Assembly: GCA_964017235.1 (NCBI GenBank)
Contig: OZ024928.1
Coordinates: forward strand, 150,064,881 to 150,128,880
Length of the DNA stretch: 64,000 nucleotides
Origin: Sabellastarte sp. h YS-2021
Taxonomy: Eukaryota > Annelida > Polychaeta > Sabellida > Sabellidae
Reading direction: 5' to 3'
The notes beneath the pieces are model-generated. The model made no database searches. It was given only the letters and a program-made list of their open reading frames with translations, and was not told the DNA's origin. Shown here in pieces: positions 47,964-59,929 of the stretch (positions within the stretch are counted from its first letter, which is position 1; the number at the start of each line of letters is the position of its first letter). The position numbers and the translations under genes are program-made.

Positions 47964-49385
47964 ACCCCACAGCCCTTAAGGGCTGTCGGGGTTTTTTTTT
48001 CACCCATGGTATCCGGATGGGCGGGCAGGTGGGCGGGCGGGCGGTGGGAAGAAGTTTGTCCAGCCTGTATCTCAGAAACCATAAGGTGTAGGAAGTTAAT
48101 ACTTGGTAGGGACATTGGTTAGGGGGTGTAGGTGTGCAACGTTATGGTCTGACTTTGATTTGACCTTGCCGTAGTGATCTTGAGTTTGAAAATCTTGTCT
48201 GGGCTATATCTCGGAAACCGTAAGGTGTAGGAAGTTGATACTTGGTAGGGACATTGGTTAGGGGGTGTAGGTGTGCAACGTCATGGTGTGACCTTGATTT
48301 AACCTTTGACCTTGCCGTAGTGACCTTGACCTATAAAACCTTGTCCTGGCTATATCTCGGAAATAGTAAGGTGTAGGAAGTTGATACTTGGTAGTGACAT
48401 TGGTTAGGGGGTGTAGGTGTGCAATGTCATGGTGTGACCTTGGTTTGACCTTTGACCTTTCCGTAGTGACCATGACCTATAAAATCTTGTCCGGGCTATA
48501 TCTCGGAAACCGCAAGGTGTAGGAAGTTGATACTTGGTAGGCACATTGGTTGGGGGTGTAGATGTGCAACGTCATGGTCTGACCTTGATTTGACCTTTGA
48601 CCTTCCTGTAGTGACCTTGACCTATAAAATCTTTTCTGGGCTATATCTTGGCAACCGTAAGGTATAGGAAGTTAATACTTGGTAGGGACATTGGCTAGGG
48701 TGTGTAGATATAAAACGTCATGGTTTTACCTTGATTTGACTTTTGACCTTGCTGTAGTGACCTTGACCTATAATGTCATGTCTGGGCTATATTTCGGAAA
48801 CCATAAGGTGGTTGGAAGTTGATATTTGGTAGGGACATTGGTCGGGTGTTATATGTGTGCAATGTCATGGTGTGACCTGGATTTGACCTTGCATATCTGA
48901 TGCTATTTTATCTGTCTACAGGGATATCTAATACTATTTTATCTCTCTTATATCTCTTACTTGAATCTTGGTTGTTGCACCTTTGGGTGTCTTTTGATGT
49001 AGATTAAGCACTGTTTAAGTCATATAGAATTCATAAAGGGTTTTACTTTTGCAACTTCCCATTGTAACAGATGGTATTGCGTCAAGTGAGCCACAGGTTT
49101 TGCCCGAACTCCACACATAATTCGACCATACAAATGAATATCAAAATGGGAGAAGTCTTAAAGCTTCATAAATTTTAGTTAACTGAATTGTCCTGTTTTA
49201 ATACTTAATCGTTACATGCAGTTTCTTTCTCTTAGATGGTATTTTCTCTACTTAAACATATTTGGACACTGACATTGCTCTGGAAGTATCCCAATCTGTG
49301 TACTGTTTCACTACTTCTCATACTATATCTCATGGTGTTGAAAACTATTTCCCCAGGCTGTGGGGTACAGGCATCTCTGATGCTA
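47964..49385 (+). mobile_element. Family 1 element, copy E (complete)
   Basis: The left palindrome at ACCCCACAGCCCTTAAGGGC is followed by a GGGCGGGC-rich stretch, about six core units of roughly 146 bp (48045-48900) and a right end GGCTGTGGGGTACAGGC...GATGCTA. Flanks are TTTTT on both sides (47959-47963 and 49386-49390). The right flank carries the same ACCTTTGGGTxTxTTTTGAT...CCCATTGTAACAGATGG segment as copies A and C. Confidence 0.85.
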
Positions 49386-49390
49386 TTTTT

Positions 49391-50095
49391 AGTTAGGTAT
49401 TTAGCATTGTATTGCAGAATGATTATTTTATATAACTTACATTTTTCTTCCATATGGTGTACATTTAGGTGCGAATAACTTGGGTCTGTTATCTTCTGAA
49501 TACAAAATTTTTTTTTCTCTTAAACACCCATTGCATCCCTGACTTTCACAAATTTTTACACATTGCTTATGGGCATTTTAGAGAACAGTGATGGGATGGA
49601 AATTTGTTAGATTCGAATGCATCTTCTTTCCCTTGCAATAGGTTTGTAATGAATAAAACTAATGTGTCCAAATTTCAAATGGGTGAATTTTTGTATGGTT
49701 TTGAGAGTCATCTGTCATGATTTTTCATATGGCAATATTTCAATCTAGGACTGTTGTAAATCCTTAATTATGTTTATTGTATACTAACAAACCACACTAT
49801 CAAGTTTTATAATTCAAAATTTGAACTCACAGTTGCTCAAGTAAATCCATATGAGATACAAATGATCAATTACATGGAGAGGGTATTTAGTTCTTCAGGC
49901 TTATTAGGGTGTTCTGAATCAATTCCTGAAAGGTTTAATATCTCACACAATTAGATAGAATGCTATTATTGTTGCATGACATTTTCATGTTATTGATGCA
50001 CAGTACTAAGGATTTTGCTGTACCTTTTGACCCTTTACAATACTTTTAGAGTTGACATGTGGTAGTTTTTCTATATCCTTGAGCACTTTAGTTCT
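49391..50095. other. Non-coding stretch, nothing recognised
   Basis: No supported feature. Confidence 0.5.
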
Positions 50096-50230
50096 GGGGC
50101 CGGTTTCACGAAGCCTCCTTAAGATAAAGGTACCTTAAATTCAAGGATTTCCTTGAATTTCTCCCTCCTTTAAAAGATCTCATTTTCATAAATCCTCCTT
50201 CCTTAAAGGAGAGATTGAAAAAACCCTGTT
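50096..50230 (+). mobile_element. Possible MITE end (GGGGCCGGTTTCACGAAGC)
   Basis: GGGGCCGGTTTCACGAAGCC followed by a series of TCCTTAA and TTAAGGA words (CTCCTTAAG, CTTCCTTAAAGGAG) resembles one arm of a MITE of the same general type as the element at 35601. No matching inverted end was found within the next kilobase. Confidence 0.4.
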
Positions 50231-50580
50231 TTTGTATCCATGTCTCCAGTGGATAGGTTGGATTTCACTTTGCGATACCGCTGCATTATGTAGGGATTTT
50301 TCTATAATACATCTCTTATGAAAAGCTATACACGTAGGCTTCCTCTTAACTTTATGGCATATGTTTTTCAATACAAAAACCAGCTTTGGAATACTTTCCG
50401 CTGAAGACAAGATGGTTGCAAAAGTGCATTTAGCGTGAAAAGTTTTGCACCTAGGCTTCTCAAATTTAGGTCAAATGAGGGTAGCCAAATTTAAATGGCC
50501 CTATAAATTGCTTATAATTATTGCTTCTGACATGCTTTCTGGTGGATACAAATACATGCATTCATTTTCTAATGCACTAA

Positions 50581-50660
50581 TTCTAGTTTCAGAGTTGACT
50601 GTTACATGTGAAAAAAGCAATTCTAGTTTCAGAGTTGACTGTTACATGTGAAAAAAGCAA
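50581..50660. repeat. Perfect 40-bp tandem duplication
   Basis: The 40 bases beginning TTCTAGTTTCAGAGTTGACT are repeated without a single difference (50581-50620 and 50621-50660). The identity implies a recent event or an assembly or amplification artefact. Confidence 0.97.
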
Positions 50661-50940
50661 AGCTATGCTATTTTCTTACAAACCTCACTACCCTCACTCT
50701 CCACATGTTGCCATTGGACACATTGGGACCTATGACCACTATTGTAATGTCTTCCTTAGTTTTCATAATTACTAGATCACTTAGATTCCAGGAAAATATA
50801 CCAGACCTTACAGATCACTGTTGAAACTCAAAATGAGCAATGAATAGGACGTTCACGATATAACCTTGTAAAGTGTGTGGAGAGGGATCACATGATACTC
50901 ACTAATTTTTAATGTGTGTCCATGTGTGTGTCAATCACAA

Positions 50941-50965
50941 CCCCCCCCCCCCCCCCCCCCCCCCC
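50941..50965. repeat. C25 homopolymer
   Basis: Twenty-five consecutive C residues followed by ACACC. Confidence 0.97.
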
Positions 50966-51489
50966 ACACCTCTTCACCATATGTATCCATGGATGTAAAT
51001 GTGTGTGACACACACAAGCACACACCTTTTGCAAAAAACTTAAGCTTTTGTTTCAAAATGTTCACTTCATTTTTATTTTACTTTACATGTTTTTGTCACC
51101 ATTTCTCAGAGAAAGTAATCAGTAATTTGTATTTATTCATTGTTTATAGTGATCACATTTAGGGAGTTACTGTAAAATGTTGTAAGTTTTTCTGACACAT
51201 AATTACATTTTATTTTCACGTGTCAGGGTGTGTGTGCATGTGTGGAAGGCCGGAAAACAGCTCATGAAGTTATTTGAATTGCCTTGATGCAAGCCCTGAA
51301 ATGGACTGATGTAATTGTGTGGTCTCCAGCATTAAATTTGGTCTTCCTGCCCCTTCATTGACAAAGTAGTCTGTCATGTTGTCTGTTTCCTTTTTGTCAT
51401 TTGTGTCTTAACTCCAACCAAAATAGTCAGAATTGGTTGGCTAATATTCTGAAGGCATTTACTACTACCCTCCTGCCCTGTAGTTGGCT

Positions 51490-52330
51490 CTTCTACCTTG
51501 TAAATTGCTGTCTTGAGTAGGGTTTCAGTATACATATCAAAGCCTGGCAGTGCTGGACTTTCCCACCCGGAAATGAAATGTCAAGGGTGTGTATCTTTCT
51601 CGAGTGGCAAAGTGCCTCTTCAATCCATGGATCCAGTATTGGCATATGGTACTTGGAAGATTTCAGTTCTACCTTGAATTTCTTCAAAGAATTTGGGGCC
51701 ATTTGCACAAAATTTCTCAGGTAGGCGGATCATGGATCTCCAATCCAGTGACCAGATTACTGTAGCAGCCCTGGTCATGCCTTCATCCTCCCCAGTGCTG
51801 GACCGAGTGAAACGGACACTTTCTCTTGCACATTCTCTTTAATCGGGTCTGGCTCATTCTTTATTCACCGTGGGAATCTCTGTTGCAGTCCTGGGAGGTG
51901 GAGTTGGTTGGGTTCAGCCTTTGCATTGCCTGTTCTAAAATCCAATCAAATGTCAAAATGTGCAGCTGCAGCATAAACCAGATGCCCATCAGTCTTTCAA
52001 TAATTTCCAAAGTGTCCACAGTCATATCTTTGATCTACTTTAATTCTGTTATTTGTAGTAATTAACTGCACTTCAATTGCTGCTTTCCCCTTTTATATGA
52101 TTTCATTTGGTGGAGAGGCGTTGCTTCCAAGTCTTTATATTTTAAAGCGACCAGATAAGAGGTACAAAAGTTCAGTCACATGTCCTTCATGGATTGTCTC
52201 ATGAATCAGTTGGATTGTCACTCCCCCAAGATGTCTAGTCACCCTGTATATAAGGTTGGTTGTCTGAGGTTGTGTAATCGTTAGAAACAAAAGCACTGCC
52301 CAAAGACTGCTTAACGGCCCACTCTGCACT
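51490..52330. other. Unassigned, locally GC-richer segment
   Basis: Base composition is less AT-rich than the surroundings, and short minus-strand frames (51493-51708, 52135-52329) have protein-like stretches such as KYHMPILDPWIEEAL. No domain, splice-site pair or terminal repeat could be recognised. It could be a decayed retroelement or an exon-containing region. Confidence 0.25.
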
Positions 52331-52379
52331 GAACATCTCCCTGCTTGATTGTGAACATTTGATCATTTTTACTCAAAAA

Positions 52380-53190
52380 TGGTGCTGCCATTTCCTGCCA
52401 TTTTGGATTTCTGTGTAAAACGCAAAAATGCATTAATTGTGGAAACGGTGTGAGATAGAGCAATTTTGACAAAATATTTGATCCCCAGGGTATCCAGAGA
52501 GTGAGTCATCAGGGAGTTTTTGTTTAAAAATCGTTTTCCAGTATTTTGGGGGCCATCTTGAATATCTGCATAAAATGCAAAAACACATGTATCTCAGAAA
52601 TGCTGCGAGATAGAGTGATTTCAACAAAATTTTTGACCCCCAGGGTATCTGCAGAGTCATCTGCCACTTTATGCCAAAAATCATTTTCCCGCCATTTTTT
52701 CCGGCCATCTTGAAGTTCTGTGTAAATTGCAAAAACGTATTCATCTCAGAAACAGTGCGACGTAGAGCGATTTCGACAAAATATTTGACCCCCATGGTAT
52801 CCGCAGAGTCATCTGGCAATTCTTCCAAAAATCATTTTCCCACCAGTCATTTTGGCGGCCATCTTGAAATTCTGCGTAAAATGCAAAAACGCATTTATCT
52901 TGGAAACGGTGCAAGATAGGGTGATTTCGACAAAAATTTGGACTTCCAGCCTATTGGCAGAGTCAATTGGCAATTTTTGCCAAAAACCATTTCCCACCAT
53001 TTTTGGTGGCCATCTTGAATTTCTGCAGAAAACGCTTTTATCTTGGAAACGTCGCGAGATAGAGCAATTTCAACGACATTTTTTACCCCAAGGTACAGTC
53101 AGGTCATCTGCCACTTTTTACAAAAAATCGTTTCCCCACATTTTTGCAGGAAGGTTGAATTTTTGCATAAATGGATCAAATATTAAACAG
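52380..53190. repeat. Tandem array, about 153-bp units
   Basis: GGCCATCTTGAA recurs at about 52551, 52704 and 52857, and a variant near 53008. Each unit carries AAAATCATTTTCC, GCAAAAACGCATTTATCT, CGAGATAGAGCGATTTC and GGTATCCGCAGAGTCATCTG. About five units. Flanking element ends were not recognised. Confidence 0.9.
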
Positions 53191-53544
53191 AGTATGATAG
53201 TCATTTCGACAAAATCATTAATGCTGACTGGGATGTTTTGTTTTTGCTGTGCAAAAAGAATTTCTTTTTCTCTTGCAAAGGAATACTCTAGTTTTGTCAT
53301 TGTCTTGTCCAACATGTAATCTAATGAATAAGTGTGACTCACGACAAGTGACCATAAAATCATTTAGTCACTATTTTACACATGAGCATTTTGTAAATGT
53401 TTATTTTAAATAATTTCATGTTTATTAACCTCTGATAAAATACTTGAAACTATAAGATTCCAAAATAGGAGTGATCTTTCTAGCTAATGTTTGAAGACTT
53501 CATGTCAAGTGTTTTTTTTTTTCAATTTAAATAATATATATAAA

Positions 53545-54572
53545 CAAGGCCACTGCCGCAGCGGTTATCTCCCGCCTTAGAATCAGTAATAATGGAGAAC
53601 TAAAGGAGATATAAGGCCTTTGTAGTAAGATAACCCCACTTGACATTGAAGAAGGGGTCAAAGGTAAAAGTCAGCAATTGGAAAAGAGTCTCAGGCCATG
53701 ACTTCCTTTAAGTTGTTTTCACATGTTAATCTGATTTAACATCAAACAAGTGATATGACGGCCATTTTGTTTTCGAAACTAGGCCAAATTACTATCAGGC
53801 CAACTTTTCTAGCCATATATCTTTTATGCAAATTTGGCTGCAATATTTTAAGTTTTAGAGCATCTTAAGGATTTTGAAATTGGCTATAGCGGCCCTTTTG
53901 TTTTTCAAAATAAGGCCAAAATTTTTCTCAGGCAAAATATTTGCCGGCCAGGACTTTTCATGCTCTGTCTTTACATTCTGAAGCCATAGCATCAATAATA
54001 TGGGAGAAATAAGGACGTTTTAGTGTGATGACCCCCATTTAACCTTGAAGCAGGGATCAAAGGTCAAATTCAACACCTGGAAAAGATTCCCAGGCCATGA
54101 CTTCCTACAAGTTGTTTTTACATTTCGAACCTCAAGGAGCAATATTAGGGGAGATACAAGGTCTTTTTATTAGGATAATCGCATTTGACATAAAATATGT
54201 GATATGGTGGCCATTTTGTTTTTAGAACTAGGTCAAAATTAGTATCAGACTAGCTTTTCTGGTCATATAGCTTTTGTGCAAATTTGATGAAGCTAGCTGG
54301 AATATTTCAAGATTTAGAGCACCTTTATGATTTTCAAACAATTGGTTATGGCGGCCATTTTGTTTTTCAAAATGAGGCCAAAATATTGCACAGACAGGTT
54401 TTTATAGCCATAAACATTCCCTGCGATATTGGTGAAGATATTTTTGTATATGAATGATATATTAAGGTTTATGTAAAAATATGACAAACGGACGGATGGA
54501 CATATGCACGCACATACAGAAGGCGTTTTATAATCTCCCGACCATGGCTTTCGGCCGCAGGCGGGAGATAAA
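53545..54572 (-). mobile_element. Family 2 element (near complete, about 1 kb)
   Basis: The left end lies at the high-coordinate side: on the minus strand TTATCTCCCGCC, a GC-rich loop, then CGGGAGATTATAAAA and a GTGCGTGC-type microsatellite. At the right end TTATCTCCCGCC on the plus strand (53565-53576) is the exact inverted copy, next to a hairpin CCACTG-CCG-CAGCGG (53550-53564; one G-T pair). The core contains diverged units with TAGTGTGATGACCCC, GGGATCAAAGGTCAA, CCAGGCCATGACTTCCT and GGTGGCCATTTTGTTTT. No protein is encoded. Confidence 0.72.
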
Positions 54573-55944
54573 AATTGCACTTGTATGTAAATGCTAGTAT
54601 AAATGTTAGGTTATTTCTAGATCAACATACCTTGACTATGTTTTAGTCCTCACAACCTCCACAAGATTTTGACAATCACAGTCGTACATCAAATTGATTA
54701 CCAATGTTATCAGTTAAATCCACGATGCTACTTTTCAAAAAAGAATTGCAAGTTTACAAGTGTTCATGCCTTGTATGTATTTTCCTTATATTATTATAGA
54801 TTAATGAATCCTGATTCTACTTGTACAGCTTCATAAATAATCACCAAACTGAAAAACACACACACATGACACTGTATTTCTCCTAACAGATGTTCAGCTA
54901 TGTTGGCAGTTGCTGTTGTTGATTATGTTGACATTGAATAAAAGTGAAAAAATATGATGAAGACTTCCTCTGTATGTTTAAAGCGTTTAACTGATTTGAT
55001 TTATCCATTTGTATTACCTTTGAACACAGTAACTATAATCTGTCTGCAGACAGTTTAAGGCTTCTTCTAATGAAACACCTGCTTTGAGAAACAAGCACAC
55101 CGGAGTTAACTTGCATGTAAACCCTGATAATTTTGCCAGAATTGCAATTTGCAGTGCACAAAATTCTGAAAACTTGCAGTATACTGTATTACTTCAAAGA
55201 TGTATAGATGTACACTACAATGTCCCATTAAATCATTTTTTAAATTAAAAACTAATTGCATTCTCAGTATTGTTACCCAGGTAGTTCGCATGTAATTTTT
55301 TAGTGAGATAAACCATAACCACCAAAAATATCTTCACCCATTTCAAATATTTAAGTACCCCTTCTGATTGTTCAAGTTTTTTCAACTTACTAAAGTCAAT
55401 TAATTCAATCTTGGCTTTGGTGTATAAATTTCCTTATAATTTTGTCAAACTTTTCTGATGTAAATTTGAATGAGAAGTGAAAATCATTTTGTGACAGATT
55501 TCCTTGAAATGTAATAATAAGGAAAGAAGAGAGCCAAAACTTTTCCAGATGTTTTCATTTTACAGTTTAAAAAAAGGATATTGGTTAATTTCATACACAT
55601 AGATTTATACAACCTACTGTAACTTAATTACCAGTCAGGGTTGTCATATTTGGAGACCTTTGCAACCAGGCATGACGTTCAAATTGATTGATTGCTAGCT
55701 TAAATTATTGGTTATTATAATTATGCTGCATGCTCAAGTTAAGACTGGTGTTTGTTGGGTAAAAACAGTGCGAGGATGTAAATACGACATGGCAGTTATT
55801 ATTGACAATGTCTATGCTTATTCTCAATTTAAAAAATACAGATTAGAAAGGGAGAAAAAAGTTTAATAACTAGGCATGCTGTGGAGTTTTTGCTCAGTTT
55901 ATGGAAGTTGAATTGGAAGGGGATATTGACACGATATGATGTGA

Positions 55945-56034
55945 ATGTCTGTTGACAGTTCTGTACTCTATGTGGGGTCTGCATTATTAATTGCACCTCT
56001 GTTATTAAAACCCCATGATGCAAACTTATGCAAG
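55945..56034 (+). CDS. Candidate first coding exon
   Basis: Thirty codons, MSVDSSVLYVGSALLIAPLL then LKPHDANLCK, ending at a strong donor CAAG|GTAAGG in phase 0. The middle is hydrophobic enough for a signal anchor. No partner exon with domain content was found downstream on the plus strand, so this may be chance. Confidence 0.2.
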
Positions 56035-56598
56035 GTAAGGTCACTCAGTAAGTGCTCTGATTGTTTGCAAGTCGAATTAAATTCACTGGTACAAATAAGA
56101 AGTGAAATGTCATTACAAAGAAAATTAAAAATTTTATTTTCAGGAAGATATAAGATATTCGGATTTATTTTGTTGAAAATCAAAATGAAAGCAGTGATGT
56201 TTTGTCATATAGTCAACCAAGATTAAGTGTCTTAACAGATAATATTATATCTCCAGACTATACAGTTCTCTTCAGCCATTTGTGTCAAGTTTAACTGATG
56301 CCTAAAGACCTAATATTCCTTTTTGTGTAACTTAACTTTTGAACTTAATGTCAAAGACATCCAACAAAAGATGTTATGACAAAGATGAATTCTCATAACA
56401 CAATAGAAATCAAGTTAATTATACCTGTAAGCTTTCCTGTAAACACAATGTCAAACTGTAAAAAATCATCCCAAGAGTAAGTTTAAGGTGGCCTGGAAAA
56501 TTAGTTGTTGTTCCTATGTATCATTCTCTGCAAATCCTGTATGCACATTGAATGAAACCTTGTGGCACAGCCACAATGCATTCTTTGAATGTCTCTCC

Positions 56599-56620
56599 CC
56601 CATTTACCATTGTAAATGGG
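56599..56620. repeat. Perfect 9-bp hairpin
   Basis: CCCATTTAC and GTAAATGGG with the loop CATT. Confidence 0.85.
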
Positions 56621-56987
56621 AGGTTTTTGTCTTTTAAATATATGGAAGTATAATTATTCTAAACCTAACAATCAGTCATTTGACAATTCAGGATGAAGTA
56701 TTTTTCATTTGATGCTTTAAGAAAGAGATCTCTATCATTTTTAGCCCTGCCAGTTTCATAAATAAAGACTGCACTATGTCTACTGCTCACTAGCTATTTT
56801 CTCTGGTATGACATTTTGACCTACAAGCATCAATGGACAAAGTTCTTTTTTTCCCCATCATAGAACAAAGAGTTAAAAACCCAACCCTCCAATGAATAAA
56901 CACTCATTAACAATCAATATGAACTTTAGTAGTTATTTAATAGTTATACATGGGTTCTCAATGAGAGGGTAGGAGTAAGTTCAGGTT

Positions 56988-57640
56988 TATTATCTCCCAC
57001 CAGCCTTGGGCCTTGGCTGATTATAAAATGACTTCCATGCGTGTGCCTCCCTGCGTGTGTTTATCTGTTTGTCATGTTTTTGCAGAAATATTAACATCTC
57101 ATTCATTCATGTGGATATCTTCACCAAATTTACAGAGAATGTTTATGGCTTTGGAAACATGTTCTGTAAAACATTTTGGCCTCATTTTGGAAAAGAAAAT
57201 GGTCGCCATACCAAAATTATCAAGATGTACTAAAAGTTAAAATATTATGGCTCACTCTATCAAATTTCCACAAAATGTATATGGCCAGGAAAGCTTTCTG
57301 AGATCACCGTAAGTTTGGCCTCATTTTGAAAACAAAATGGCTGAAATACAATTTATCACATCTTTCGGGTCAAATGGGAGTCATATTAAAAAGACATTAT
57401 ATTTTCCTTATCATTGCCTGCAGATCTTTTCAAAATTTGATTTTTCCCTTTAACCCCTGCTTCATGGTCAAATTGGGTCATCATTGTTGGTACTTGGCTT
57501 CGAAATGTGAAAACAACCTACAGGAAATCATGGACTCGAATTCTTTTCTGGGTCTTCAAGGTAAAGTGTGACCATCAAAGTAAGAATACCTTACATATCC
57601 CTTACTATCAGTCCTAGGGATTTTGGATGTGAAAATAATA
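56988..57640 (+). mobile_element. Family 2 element, left part
   Basis: It starts TTATTATCTCCCACCAGCC, contains a stem CAGCC/GGCTG, then GATTATAAAATGACTTCC and a GCGTGTG microsatellite-like run. The following units are the reverse complement of those at 53545-54572 (ATCTTCACCAAATTTACAG, AACATTTTGGCCTCATTTT). Similarity fades after about 57640; a right terminus was not found. Confidence 0.65.
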
Positions 57641-59720
57641 TTTTTGGCATCATTTTGAAAAAAAACAACATGTGTGACATTATATTTAAGTTTTTACAAT
57701 CAGATTGTTTAGGCAAACTATTCAGTTTATTCAGACAAAAATTCAAAATGTGACTGGTAATACATGTATAGCATTTTCTGTGATCATGATTCAACTTTCA
57801 GTGAAGACTTATTAACATATTTTTGTTATTCTGCACAAGATCATAGGTACATAGGTATACAGTTTAGGATTTTTGACATTTCATACTTTCAGATTACCCA
57901 AGCTTCGGTGAAAAGAGCAAGAAATGGTGTGTGGACCAAAGATTTTACGTGGCCCTATATAAGAGTCTGACAAAGCGTTCATGTTCATAGGAATATCTCT
58001 TACTTGTAATCAGCAGGGTGGATCTGTTTGACAACCATGTCAGGCTCAGGCACTAAGGATTTCTCAGAAAAGAAAGACAATGATATTGGATATGAACAAC
58101 AGAAAGTATTTAGAACCCTGTCTCTCTATTTGGTTACAATGCCCTGATAGCCCTCATTTGGAAACTATGTGAATGCCTGGAAGTATTTAATATTGTTGAC
58201 TGATCTGTAGTTACACAAAAAATTCAGATCCATTCTTAAAACCTTTTCGAGGGGTATAAATTGAGTGTACAAACCGGACACAAACCCAAAATGAGGCAGT
58301 TTTCAGTCCAGTGAATGCTGCATCGTTTTACTGGTACTTCTGGGCAACATGACCACTGTCTATGGTGAAACTGTACTATTACATTCTATCAAGTAAAAAC
58401 TATGGTGATCTCTGTTTCTTAAAATCACAATTTTTTCAAATGACAAAAACATGAACATGTTCGACTAAAATATTTTTAAGATGTCTCAATTCATCTAGAG
58501 ATGTGGAAAAGCCCTACTACAGCCACTAAGACATGTCAGTTGTCACTGTCAATAGACAGACAAAAAATACACATATCTTTGGAGTTAATGAGAATCATGT
58601 TTCTTTGCATTAATTCCAAAAATGCGGTTAAACATTTTGCCTTAGAAACTTGTAGTATTTATATGATAAACCTTGTGATCTGCCGGAATTGTATTCTTTA
58701 TTTCTTGTGTGTGTGAATTGTGTTCCACTTCTGGTTTTCAGGACCCTGGATACGTCAGCCAATTTATAATTCTGACATTAATGATAGTACAATAATAGTA
58801 TTATTTTTGTGAATCAATGAACTGTCAGAATAAACCATAAAGCCAGGTAATACATCACCCATTGACACATGGAACTTGGATATCACAAAGAAAAATTAAA
58901 TGTCTTGCAGGCTAAATAGAAAACAGTGTAATACAAAAAGACCATCATAATGCATGAGTCACTTGGGTGTACAGAAATTCATGTCCTGAATTTTTTGAAT
59001 GAGTTCAAGCAGAAACTGTATAATTTCCATATAATTGTTTTCACTGGGTCCCTCTTCATTATCCATAGAAGTATCTCTATAAAATATGCCCACATCAAAC
59101 TACAGCCAGTATTTCCAGTGATTATGGACTGTATGCAACACACAGGCAGAATTCTGTAACTTGTATGAAAGCCAGCTACAAATCCCTGGGTTTTACAACA
59201 GAAGTGAATCAAAACTGGGAAGACAGTGCATCTGTAGAGACAAGTTTAACACAGAAATTGTAAAGACACAGTAATGTTACACCAATCATACGACTTAACT
59301 GGAGAGTGGAGACACCGGAAGAGACAGAATGACACAGAATTGGGAGGAAAGGCAGCAGAAGAGCTAGAGAAATGATACGATAACCTGCATTTAAGGGGGG
59401 TAATGGGTGGTGACCATTATACTGCCGAAATTTTGAACAGTTGAAATTTCTGACTATTGTCACAGGAAAGGGAGGATTAGAGAAGGAATATGACAATTAG
59501 GAAAGGAACAGCAATTACTAATATAGGGTTTATCCTTTTATAGAGGAAGAGGCAGATATCACTACCACTTGTATCTGTAACCTTTGTCAGCTGTAATGTG
59601 ATTGGAGCATAACTGAAGCTTGTGTTAATGTGATACGTGTTAATTTTTTTAATTCTACTCAGTGTTCAATGTTTTCAGAAGAATATTAGCTTTGATATTC
59701 CCTTGTTTCTATGTTTTTTT
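57641..59720. other. Non-coding stretch, nothing recognised
   Basis: Possibly decayed family 2 core up to about 57760; otherwise AT-rich unique sequence without supported features. Confidence 0.45.
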
Positions 59721-59721
59721 A

Positions 59722-59760
59722 TTATCTCCCGCCGGGCTTTAGCCCGGGAGGGAGATTATG
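59722..59760 (+). mobile_element. Family 2-type left end joined to a satellite
   Basis: TTATCTCCCGCCGGGCTTTA continues AGCCCGG, GA, GGGAGATTATG, a nearly perfect palindrome. The terminal words TTATCTCCC and GGGAGATTAT match family 2, but what follows the microsatellite is a different core (the 321-bp array). Confidence 0.75.
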
Positions 59761-59770
59761 AAATGATGTC

Positions 59771-59810
59771 TGTGTGTGCGTGCGTGCGTGCGTGCGTGTG
59801 TGCGTGCGTT
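59771..59810. repeat. (GTGC)n/(GT)n microsatellite
   Basis: Alternating TGCG and TGTG units directly after the palindromic left end, the same position as in the other elements. Confidence 0.95.
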
Positions 59811-59929
59811 AGTTAGTCACGCAGATTTCTCCAAAGCTACTACAGCTACAGATTTTTTGTAAATTAATTGTCCCAATGAATTTTCATGCCCTTGAAAATT
59901 TTTTTGGTTTTATTGACTTAGGCCTAAAG

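Larger units (their letters stand above)
54573..56987. other. Non-coding stretch with one weak exon candidate
   Basis: No array or element ends. The only item of note besides the candidate exon at 55945 is the hairpin at 56599. Confidence 0.5.

Noticed and set aside
52433..53319. Frames of 131 and 155 codons on opposite strands
   Set aside because: They lie in the 153-bp tandem array; because 153 is divisible by three, frames stay open by periodicity.
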